Source of the DNA: Poa pratensis
Taxonomy: Eukaryota > Streptophyta > Magnoliopsida > Poales > Poaceae
Length of the DNA stretch: 64,000 nt
NCBI GenBank assembly: GCA_947311845.1
Contig: CAMZMU010000081.1
Location: 5,339,473-5,403,472, forward strand
Direction of reading: 5' to 3'
The translations under genes were made by a program, and so were the position numbers. Positions 54,887 to 64,000 of the stretch are shown here, piece after piece. Below the pieces are notes generated by a model. That model was not told the DNA's origin, did no database searches, and saw nothing but the letters and a program-made list of their open reading frames with translations. Every line of letters starts with the position of its first letter. Position 1 is the first letter of the stretch.

Positions 54887-55176
54887 CTCCCTCTGTTTAT
54901 GTATACAAGGCCACTATCAAATATATATTTTTCCTTCTATACAAGGCCACTATCGATTCCCAAGATGAATTGATTAATTTCTATCTCGTAAATTGGTGCT
55001 AATTAATGCAAATATCGCATGCAACCATAGAGAAAAAGGCACCACATGCACCGAATTTAAATAACCCGGAACACGAGAGACCTTTGACACAATTAGCCAT
55101 GCTATTTATTAGTTGAGTTTGTTTTCTTGGTATCTGAAAAGTGAGATAGTGGCCTTGTATATAAAAACGGAGGGAG
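54887..55176. mobile_element. Stowaway (Tc1/Mariner) MITE, 290 bp
   Basis: Terminal inverted repeats start CTCCCTCTG at the left and end CGGAGGGAG at the right. They extend about 28 bp (atacaaggccac / gtggccttgtat). TA lies on both sides (54885-54886 and 55177-55178). Confidence 0.95.
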
Positions 55177-55183
55177 TATTTAA

Positions 55184-55435
55184 GACTACCCATAGTAGGA
55201 GTAACATAGCTAGTAACTTCAGTGCCACATAGGCAAAAATGGTGATGTGGCAAGAAATTAATGAGGAGAGAGGAGCTTGGAGTAACATAGCTAGTTATCG
55301 GAACATCACATATCCCAATGCAATGTGAGTCTACAACCTAATTAATTAGGACTTGCATGACACTACACTTATGTTACTACCCACTATAGAGGGAGTAACA
55401 TAAAATAGTAACATGTACTCCCACTATGAGTAGTC
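55184..55435. mobile_element. Tourist (PIF/Harbinger) MITE, 252 bp
   Basis: The ends GACTACCCATAGTAGGAGTA and the complement of tactcccactatgagtagtc are near-perfect inverted repeats. A 3-bp TAA duplication lies at 55181-55183 and 55436-55438, as expected for Harbinger. It sits only seven bases from the Stowaway MITE. Confidence 0.92.
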
Positions 55436-55438
55436 TAA

Positions 55439-55865
55439 ATGACCACTAGTGGCATCATCGTTGTGCTATTTTTGTGTTGTACGCTGGATTTTGCTACTCC
55501 CTCCAATCCTTAATTAGTGTCGCTAGCTATAAGGAAATTTGTACTGTGGTAGTAGTTTCTCCACGACACTTTTTGTGGACCAGAGCTAGTACAACATTCC
55601 GTCGTTTTATGCGTTAGAGCATAAATTAGGCTAGCCTAACAATTTACACATATTTCTGTTTACGTATGGTTTGTGGCGGCGGTGATATAGAATTAGGACT
55701 TGATTAGATTTTTTGATGTGGCAATTTATTTGGTTGGTTAACTAAGTTAATTGTATCTTCTTTTACCCTGAGATAAATATCAGAAACTTTCACATGATCT
55801 ACAACTATTCATTTAGTGAGACCATCCTTTTTTTATGACCCTTTGCTACTTGGTGTTGGTCAGTT
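55439..55865. other. Intergenic, Stowaway half-end
   Basis: No gene. At 55,494 a single Stowaway-like end (ctactccctccaatccttaa) occurs without its partner. Confidence 0.45.
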
Positions 55866-55875
55866 TTAGCCACCG

Positions 55876-56498
55876 GATTTTTTTCTTCGATAAAGCGATC
55901 TTTATTACTTAAAGAGTTTTAAGCATTACACCCGGTCTCTGTATAACTAGGATGCAAACAGCCCAAACAGGTTCACAAGTCTCGATGCAACAAAAGATAA
56001 AAGTCGAATTACATATCAAAATGAGAAATTGTAGAGACGCCTAAGACGGTGGTGGTGGAGGTCCAATCCAGAAATTATGCTGCCATCCATGCTGGGAAAA
56101 GAATTCCCGCGCCGCAGCCTCCAACCGAGAGGACACCTCCAGAAACAGGTCTCGATGCTCCACACGCTGTAGGGACGTCCATGATCGTAGCGTAGCCGTT
56201 TACCGGTAGATAACCTACATAACAGAAGTATTTTTATCATTAAAAACCTTGTCATTTTTACTTAGCCATAGCGACCAAATAACGGCAATCGCTCCCATCC
56301 TAATAAGAAGTTTAAACCTAGAGTCCACTCCGTTTAGCCAATTGCCGAAAATATTCGCAACGCTACGTGGAGGGAATAAGGTAGAACCTATCTGGATGGC
56401 TGACCATATAGATCTAGCAAATTCGCATTGAAAAAATAAATGCTTAATTGTCTCATCATTTAGCATTGGAACCTACGTGGAGGGAATAAAATAAATGC
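55876..56498 (-). mobile_element. 5'-truncated LINE with zf-RVT remnant
   Basis: A T run near 55,878 marks the 3' end of a minus-strand LINE, flanked by ttagccaccg at 55866-55875 and 56499-56508. The minus-strand frame at 56466-56215 encodes an 83-residue piece of the zf-RVT region (HLFFQCEFARSIWSA, then WSLWLSKNDKVFND). The 5' end carries about 30 bp of extra, locally copied sequence. This is a dead insertion. Confidence 0.85.
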
Positions 56499-56508
56499 TT
56501 AGCCACCG

Positions 56509-57105
56509 AATGTATTGTCCCAACTCCATATATTAATTACGTCCTTTAGGTTTTCAAAGGCTTCTTTAATCGACTTTTCTTTTATGGAGGTTTTGATTCC
56601 AACTCTTGGATCATTTGGAAAACCAGGAATAATCATATTTTTTACGGTATTAGAGCAAGTATTTTTCGGATGCAAGAAGAAATTGAAGGAGGAACTGGAC
56701 TGGGTTATTATCAGGGCCAACAAAATTGAAAATAATAATTTTGGTAACTCCCCATCAGGCCATCACAAGTGAATCCGGACAACTTTCAGGGGCTTGTCCG
56801 CATAAACTACTCCTCTCCTCTGTACGCGTGCCTACGCGGATATGCTCTACGCCGTTTCGTCATTTCCAAGCGGGTCTCGTCTCCGTCTCCGTCTCGTCTT
56901 CTCCACCACCACTAGCACGCGTTTCTTTCCTGTTTTTGCTCCCCTCGAGACCCCAAAAGCACCGAAAGGCTGGGAAGAAGCGAAAAAAAGCGTAGGCTCG
57001 AAGAACCCTAGAAGCCAGCCATTGCCATCTCAATCCCCTTCTCTCGCGGAGACAGCTCCAGACTTGCAGGACTTCGGTCGCCGATTCGAAGGAAGAGCGG
57101 GAGCC
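56509..57105 (+). promoter_or_regulatory. Promoter and 5' UTR region of the HVA22-like gene
   Basis: Composition changes from AT-rich to CT-rich near 56,810, with cgtctccgtctcgtcttctc and a likely leader up to the ATG at 57106. No clear TATA box was identified. The LINE remnant ends about 600 bp upstream of the ATG, so it lies near or in the promoter. Confidence 0.5.
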
Positions 57106-60100
57106 ATGGGCTCCGGATCTTTGCTCAAGGTTCTTGCCAAGAACTTCGATGTTCTTGCAGGGTCAGTGCTTCCCCCTTCCGTTCGCCATTTTTCTTGATC
57201 TATTTAGAATATTTTCGGCTCCTTCCGGCGCCGTTCTTTTCCTCGCCCCTAAAATGGCTCCGGTACCAATGCCTTGTTGGTAATCATCCAATGACTTGGC
57301 GATTTTGTTTCGTCTTCTTGAGTATGCTAGGACTACAGAGTGCTCATTTCTTTGGGGCGATAGAAGAGAGGATTACTGATTTATTTTCTTTGGGCCTGAA
57401 GTTTCACTTGATTTTGCAAGAAGAGCATCTCTGTTTTTTTTTTTTTTGCAAGAAGAGCATCTCTGTTCATGCAACCCGCAAATTTTCTGAACTCTAATGC
57501 TTGTCAAAACCAAAAGTTCATATCTGATGCATGCGGTAGCCTTACCGTATTGTGCATCGCCAAGTCTGAAGTCTGAATGTGCAAGTCAGCTGCAGAGTCT
57601 CGTCACTTTGTGTGGGATCTTGACCTTTCTCGGTCCTTTACACAAGGTTTTGCTTGTGGTTTTGCTGGTGCGTGCGATTGTAGGCTGGACGCTCTACTCT
57701 CATCTTGAAGATTAGTTTTTCTTTATCATGTCTATCCTTTTTGTCAGACGTTTCACATCCTGATTTTTTTGTATGTAATAAGCTAGGTCTCGTGCTGAAG
57801 AATGGGCTCTGCACAATTTGCTGGGGTTTCTTATAATTTAGTAGATCGTTATTCATGTCGTATAGTGACTATGATTTCTATTCTAAAAAAAGACTGTCAC
57901 TGGGAAGTGTTTTTTAACAGGACACTGTAATTTCTGAGTGCAAGTACATGTGTGTCTGTACTATAGATATGTGTGGAGTTCCATCATTTTTAGTCCTTAG
58001 CTTGTTTAATAAAATCTGTTTGTATATGAATGTTGCGTATTTTTATTTTTTGTAAACTGTTGTATTTTTTTGCTGTAAGTTAATCTTCATTACCTCTTTC
58101 TTGCAGACCTTTGGTGGCCCTAGCTTATCCTTTGTGAGTTGCCTGTCCTTTTTAATTTGTTCCTGCAAATTCATTACTTATTTCTGTTGTTTGATAATAG
58201 TAAGCACAAATATAATTCAGTGAAATTACAGGTATGCTTCAGTTAGGGCTATTGAAACCAAATCCCCTGTGGATGATCAGCAATGGCTCACATATTGGGT
58301 GTTATACTCATTAATAACATTGTTCGAGCTTACATTCGCATCAGTTATCGAGTGGTAGGTACTATTGTATTTCAATGCTCTTTTGTAATGTCAAACAACC
58401 TAAGCAGTAAATTTTAGGGTTCTTTGGTGCATTAGTTGGGAAAGATCTGTGAATTTGTTTTGTCTTGTAAAGGTATTTGTCAGCATTGGCACAATACATA
58501 GTATCCTATTCTACATCATTTGCATGGCAATCCTTGGAGCAACGTTTTGGTGCTTTGTTTAGTTTGTAGGATGATTCCGCATGACAGCAGATAAATCGTG
58601 TGCTCACTGCTCAGCATACATCATGAGGCTTCACACCTTGTATTAAACTGATAATTAATCAGTACAAACGCAAAAGAACTAATTGTTATAACAGAAATAT
58701 AGTCGAAAACTAGATTGCATAGGACTGGCTAGCGATCTACTTTCACTCCAGAAGTGCTTCCCATAGTAAAGGAAATTTAAGTGTTTGGTCGTTTTATAGG
58801 TTCATGCTGTCTGAAAAGTTTGATACCTCTGGTCTAACCTGGATGGTTTGGAACAATGCAATTTTGATTGTCCAACATAATGGTACGAAATAACGTTTTA
58901 TTTGTTAATATTAACTGAACCTACTAAGTCGTTCTTACTTGAAATCTTTTTTAGCTTGCACATCTTTTACTATTGGTCATCGTAATACACTGGCTGTAAA
59001 ATCCATGGTCTTAACATATTTGATTTTGCAGGCTTCCTTTTTGGTCCTCTATGAAACTGATCTTCATTTCCTGGCTTGTCTTGCCATACTTCAGTGGTGC
59101 AGCCTATGTGTACCAAAAATATGTGAGGCCTGTGTTTGTTAAGAACCAGATGGTCAACATTTGGTATGTCCCTCGGAAAAAGGGCCTTTTCGGCAAATCA
59201 GATGACTTCCTCACAGCACTTGATAAGTACATTGCAGAAAATGGACCTGAAGCACTGAAGAAACTGACAGACAAGGTACATGACCTAGACATAGTTGTAG
59301 ATGCTCCTGCTTCATGCACTAGCTCACATGCCTGTTCATGGCTGGGCCTCTAGGGATTGGGATAGCACTACTGGTTTCGTTTTTTAACCTGGGGTCATTG
59401 GTGAGGTCAATCACAGCCTCCTTTTGTTTTTGAAATTGCGACCTGAACTTTGTTGAGAATTCAATTTCTTGAAAAAATATAAAGAATGATAAGAGCTGAA
59501 ATTATTTAGTATACACGAAGTTTAGACGATACCTGATTTTAAATTTTGCTGCACTCCATTTGCAACTCAAATTGTGCTGCCTGATTTTAAATTTCACCAA
59601 GGTCACAACCAGCGTTGTTCACCCCACCAGTATTTGAGTGATACTTTTAGTATGCTTTGTTGTAAGGCTACATACATCTTGATGATTCTCTTATGTTAAC
59701 TGATTAATATTTTAAGTTGCTTATTATGCAAAGTTATTTTCCTCAAATCTGAATGGTTCGTTTGAACAGTGCACTAGCTGCTCTTTCGAAATTGCCTGCT
59801 GGCTATTATTGTTCTGATGTCTTGTATCATGAGCTGTAGGCTGGCAAGTCATCTAAACAGTCTGGAAAATTGTGGAAAGGTTTGAAAGAATCGAAATCTT
59901 CAAAGGAGTCCAAAGAGCCAAAGGCATCAAAAGATGTGAAAGACTCGAAGTCATCAAAGGATTCAAAGCGGACGAAGGATTCGAAAGAACAGAAGAAGGT
60001 GCAGAAGGACTCACCAGAACAGAAGAAGGCACTTAAAGATTCTAAAGAACTGAAGAAGTCACTGAAAGATTGGAAAGAGCTGAAGAAGCCACTGAAAGAT

Positions 60101-60316
60101 CCAAAAGAACCTGGGCCACTAAAAGATTCAAATGAACCTGAACCGCAGAAGAGCAGCAAGCGTGTGACATTTGCCGAGGTGGAGCCTGAGAAAGAATTCA
60201 GGGCATCTAATAGTGACTGGCATCCAACCTTGGATTACCACAGCACATACTCCGAGCACAACTCGTGGAACAACAGCTTTATGATCTTTGACGATGAACA
60301 TGGTTACTGGAATTAG
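57106..60316 (+). CDS. HVA22-like TB2/DP1 family membrane protein with repetitive tail
   Basis: Five coding exons, 57106-57161, 58107-58133, 58232-58354, 59032-59275 and 59840-60316, join in phase to 308 aa. Exon 2 is a 27-bp microexon. Residues about 17-102 are the TB2/DP1 domain, with hydrophobic segments near 17-35, 47-67 and 76-95. It includes LVALAYPLYASVRAIE, WLTYWVLYSL and SWLVLPYFSGAAYVY. The family (yeast Yop1, plant HVA22) shapes tubular ER and some members respond to ABA and stress. Residues 151-308 form an extension rich in Lys, Ser, Asp and Glu. Diverged KDSKE-type units lead into KRVTFAEVEPE and an aromatic C-terminus. No break is seen. The ATG at 57106 gives the standard N-terminus MGSGSLLKVLAKN. 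Function of the tail is unknown. Confidence 0.94.
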
Positions 60317-61064
60317 ATCACATCCAGACTGGTAAATACTGAACTTCTCTCTCTTATCACTGTCTTGTGGAAACTTTAGACTAGCGTTTGGTGATCGTTG
60401 GGTTTCTTGTCCAGATCAATGCAGCCTGGCATAGATTTTTTTGGTTCATCAGAAGTGAGGAAGGACCCATTTCAGCGCCGAACTAGTGATGCTATTTGAG
60501 TGGTACCCTGTTGCGTCTTTCGTCTTCAATCAGTTGTTCTGACTTGTAACATATAATCGTCCAGTGACCGTGTAACAGTAGATGAGTATGTAGTAACTGT
60601 AGGTCTATGTAGATGGTTGTGGTGGTGACGAACTAGTGATGCTATTTGAGTGGTACTTTACCTTATTAGCTGGAAGAGTCAAGCAGGCACAGTTGCAAGT
60701 TTTCGTACCTGTCTCTACATCGAGCACGCAAACTCTTACAAAACCAGACCCTCGAATCGATGCAATTTAGATCTGAAACGGACACGAAGATACACGGAAC
60801 ATTACAGGCCTTCTGGGTTGTGGCGAAAATGTCGATTTGCATCACATAAGACGTCACACAAAAATATATTGGACAAGAGGTCCGTTGGTTGTTGCAATGA
60901 AAGCCCGCCACAAGAGGCGACATCATAAGATCAATGGTAGCTTCCACTCAAAAAAACAAGATCAATGGTAGCAGTATGGGTTGTAACATCCCCCTAAAAA
61001 AGGTTGGTTGTAACCAATCTCGGATGTAAGAAAACTAGAGAAGAAAGTACCAAAGACATGCCAC
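60317..61064. other. HVA22-like 3' UTR and downstream intergenic DNA
   Basis: The transcript probably ends near 60,600. The phrase gaactagtgatgctatttga plus gtggta occurs at 60480 and again at 60628, a direct repeat around the presumed UTR end. No further gene is seen. A tiny retroposon-like insertion lies near 60,930-60,975. Confidence 0.45.
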
Positions 61065-61620
61065 CTTTTTCGATAAAGTGCACTATATTAATATCAATCA
61101 GATATGAACTACACCCGGTGTGTGCACAACACACCATAAAAAGCTAATCAAAACATTGAGAATGCACAGAGATTATTATAAAAGGGAAGCAATATGGCCC
61201 CAAAACATGCCGAAGCGATGAACAACATGCAGCATAAAACCTCAACATTAACCACCACCGTTAGCAATAACCGTACCGTAAGAAGGATTCTCGCAAAGCG
61301 ACACCTCCAGAAAGGGAGTGACGCACAAGTGCCGCCGATCCAACCACATAGGCCATATCAAGGATTTCACCATGCAGAGAAGTCTGAACAATCCAAGCAA
61401 AGTTGACCTTGAGTTTACGCCCCGAAGCTCAAGACCCGGTACTTAAAAAGTACCATAAAACCAAAGTCATTATGTGTTGACTCCCCCTACATGCCGAGAA
61501 GAAGTTTGTGCTGCAATGTGGCGTATGCACCCGAAGACATCTGCTCACACACACATTTCTAACGTGGAACTTGCTACACAACTGGATCCATGACCGGGAA
61601 TGCTTTCCACTCAACTCTTA
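61065..61620 (-). mobile_element. Minus-strand retroposon remnant
   Basis: A short T run, then cgataaagtgcactatatta and tacacccggtgtg. The 3'-end words match those at 55,878 and 61,917. No domain or target duplication was found; the right limit is a guess. Confidence 0.5.
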
Positions 61621-61916
61621 GAGGCGCCAACTACCATCACCAATGACGACCACCATGGCGTCCATGCCAAGCCAACCCAGGGCAAGCCATTGCGTCCTGG
61701 ACCCACTTAGAGCGCCACGTGGACAGAAAAATCTGCCCGGATTCGGTACGTGACGAAAACACTCATAATGGTGTGTTAAGTGCTGGGTTTTCACATTTTG
61801 AGAAACCCGTGACCGACGCATTCATCTCGGAAAAGTTATGTGACCAGTGGTGTGTTTCCCTCTTCAATCAACGCTCGATGTATTTTATTGTGTTTCGGAA
61901 GCAAGACTTTTACTCT

Positions 61917-62040
61917 TTTTTTTTATAAAGAGCAATATATTAATATCAAGTTAATATCAATTACACCCGGTCTCTGTAATAACACAATATTAAGAAACTA
62001 ATTGAGACATTGTCAGTTAATTTAAGATTGTAAAACCGAC
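61917..62040 (-). mobile_element. Short minus-strand retroposon 3' end
   Basis: A T run is followed by ataaagagcaatatattaat and tacacccggtctctgt, the same 3'-end consensus as at 55,878 and 61,065. It is probably severely 5'-truncated. Confidence 0.5.
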
Positions 62041-62989
62041 TTTTAAATAAAAAAAGAAGTTATAATTGTTATGCAGTATTTACTTCTTGCGTTGCCATCA
62101 CATCTCCGCTTAAGAGAGACAAAAGAGGAAAAAGAACACAAACGCAACCACACGTTTATCCCTATACATATGTCTCGAAGTTACAAGAAAATGTATGGGT
62201 ACAAGGATACACATAAAAGAATACTCGAAAACTACAATTTTCAAAACTGTGTGCAGGTTGCACGCCTTGATCAATGCTTTTTTCATTAGACAATCCGAGA
62301 GAAAATGACAAACATTTGATGGAGGTTCCTGAAACTACGTATAGAGCGGCGAATGACCTCTCCCAGTTATTCATTTTCTCTTTACTTTGGGTTTTCTACA
62401 TAAAATCTATATTGTTTTTACTTTTCCTTCTCAATGATATGCCTCCACGTACGGCAATAAAAGGGAAAAATGTAGTAGAAGATAAGAAGAAAGGTGTGGT
62501 TGCGTCCTCACTAAATTCATGCCTTCTTTGTTCCTCAACTTGGTTGAATCATGCTAATGTTATCTTTTTTCCTGATGCCTTTCATTTCCATGATGTCTCA
62601 CATTTTGGTGATACTGCAAATTACAACTTGAACTAACACCCAGTATGTAAAATTTTGTGAGCTTGTTGCGTTTCTCAAAGAAGATCAAAAGATGAATGTT
62701 GGTATATATATATTGCACAAAAAGGAGCGAGATCAAATTTTTATGAATACGATTGTAGGTGGAGTCATTATTTGAGGCAGAAGCATTCAGTATTTCAATC
62801 ACCCCGTATGATTTTGTCAGGCTATCCTGTTTTATTAGGGAAGTATGCTGGGTTTGTAGTTAAGGTTTTAAAACTGAGGCCACGGTAGAATAGCCAATTG
62901 ACTGATCTTCTCATGCATAAAACTAAGGAAAAACACAAACTCAAGTGACCTCGTCATTTCTCCCATTATATATCCCATAGAAATACAAT
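62041..62989. other. Intergenic, no gene recognised
   Basis: AT-rich. The 120-codon frame at 62274-62636 has no domain or coding-like composition I can support. Confidence 0.4.
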
Positions 62990-64000
62990 ACACGTGCAAA
63001 AAAGAAGCATCCCCCGCGTCGCCTCCCTCTGGCGGCTTGGGGAAACCCTAAAACCGCCGCCGCCGGGCCCGCCCACGCCACCTCCCCGCATCGCCGCCGC
63101 CGGAGGGGGCACCGGCAAAGCCGGCGCGCCCAAGGAAGGTGGCGGCGTGGCGTTTTTCTCCAAATCGCGTGGCTCCCCCACGGCGACAGCACAGGCGACG
63201 AAGGCGATGATGCGGGCGGCGCCGCGGCGGCGAGATGGAGGGCGCGGGTGGCGGGGCTGCAGGCGTGCGGCGGCGTGGTCCGGGCGCGGCGGCTGGTGGC
63301 GGCCTGCTGCACGGGCCGTCCCGGGCCCTATCTGGGCCGGACGGGCCTGGCCATCCAGGCGCGTGCTGCCGATGGCGCATCAGCGCAGGCAAGATGCGGC
63401 AGAAGGTGTGGCGGTGGCCGCCGTGGTAAGGGGCGCCACGGCTTGGTTCCGGCGCGCGACGGCAGGAGCAACAACGCCCCTCTCTGCTTGTCTTGCTTCT
63501 CCCGGCGCTTAGCGGGCAGATCAAGCTCCGGGTGAAAGCCTTGCATCGACTCCGGTCGGTGCCGATGACGGCGGCGCCTTTGGCGTCGTTCCCCTTCTTG
63601 TTTGCGTCATCGTGGAGCTATGATCCTGACCGACGCGGGTGGTTTCAAAGATCTTCGGGTGAAAACCTAAGCTCCTCGGAGCGGGCGACGGTGACACACA
63701 CGTCACTTCCTTGTTGGAGGCGTCGCCTTGGAGCTCTTGGCCCTCGCGGTGCATCGGTTTCGCAGCGGCTAGGCGGGATGGCTCTGTGGTCGGGGGAGGC
63801 GGATGCCGGGGTGGCGACCCCGGACGGTGGTGGTACGTCGAGGCAGCGGCCTCGGTCCCCTCTACAGCGATGGTCCTATGGGGTGGGGCCTTCACCTAGC
63901 GAGGTTTTGGGTGGCGTCTTGGTGCTGCGAGGGCAGCAGGTGTGTCGACCCGGCTGGTTCGGCTCCGGGCAATGCGGAGTTTGATCTGGTTGCTACGCCG
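62990..64000 (+). mobile_element. GC-rich repeat, copy 3, runs off the window
   Basis: Shares its opening (cgcgtcgcctccctctggcg) and internal phrases tgcatcgactccggtcggtg (63,543), ttgttggaggcgtcgccttg (63,712) and gatctggttgctacgccg (63,983) with the copy at 27,785-29,208. No domain is recognised. Its 3' end lies outside the window. Confidence 0.6.

Noticed and set aside
59827..60159. Minus-strand Phe/Ser-rich 110-codon frame
   Set aside because: Antisense shadow of the Lys/Glu repeat tail of the HVA22-like gene.
62274..62636. Plus-strand 120-codon frame
   Set aside because: AT-rich, no domain, no splice or leader context; likely chance.

Overview
This window is nuclear DNA from a grass, most likely a Pooideae/Triticeae genome (wheat, barley or a relative). 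The evidence is three intron-containing plant genes in a sea of nested transposable elements, GC-rich grass-type coding exons, Stowaway, Tourist and hAT MITEs, a tRNA-derived SINE and a mitochondrial rRNA fragment. The genus is inference; no search could be run.

Left half (1-38,570) is almost entirely mobile DNA. A LINE of about 5.1 kb lies on the minus strand at 926-6059 with a perfect 15-bp target duplication and one uninterrupted 1550-codon ORF (endonuclease, reverse transcriptase, zf-RVT, RNase H). A Helitron (6253-9388) follows, with an internal direct-plus-inverted rearrangement that copies its own 3' end and host flank. A 178-bp hAT MITE sits in a small gene-like remnant near 11.4 kb. 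A 12.2-kb Ty3/Gypsy element of the dual-RNase-H (TAT/Retand-like) lineage occupies 12574-24795. It has a decayed gag-pol on the plus strand, an array of PPT-like motifs, and a decayed intron-containing gene on the opposite strand. A 13-N gap cuts its 3' LTR. A 1.17-kb non-autonomous hAT element (25031-26196) interrupts another gene-like remnant. GC-rich poly(A)-tailed repeats of one family recur at 27.8-29.2, 30.0-38.0 and 63-64 kb. The middle copy is split by a complete, young, non-coding LTR retrotransposon (30374-36935) with near-identical LTRs and a GGGCG target duplication.

Right half (38.6-64 kb) holds the host genes. After a nuclear mitochondrial insertion (26S rRNA fragment, about 40.4-41.1 kb) come three genes. 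The first is a plus-strand Golgi-type putative methyltransferase of the PMT2/PMT14 type (CDS 41841-44766, six coding exons, 623 aa). The second is a convergent minus-strand bHLH transcription factor of the PYE/bHLH11/bHLH121-like group (CDS 45477-48816, four coding exons, 268 aa). The third is a plus-strand HVA22/TB2-DP1 family membrane protein with a long Lys/Ser/Glu-rich repetitive tail (CDS 57106-60316, five coding exons, 308 aa). All three have consistent GT-AG junctions and open frames, so they look functional. They show no sign of sharing a pathway.

I found no CRISPR array, operon or clearly new system. The most unusual structures are the Helitron fold-back rearrangement, the antisense spliced gene inside the Gypsy element, and the repetitive tail of the HVA22-like protein.
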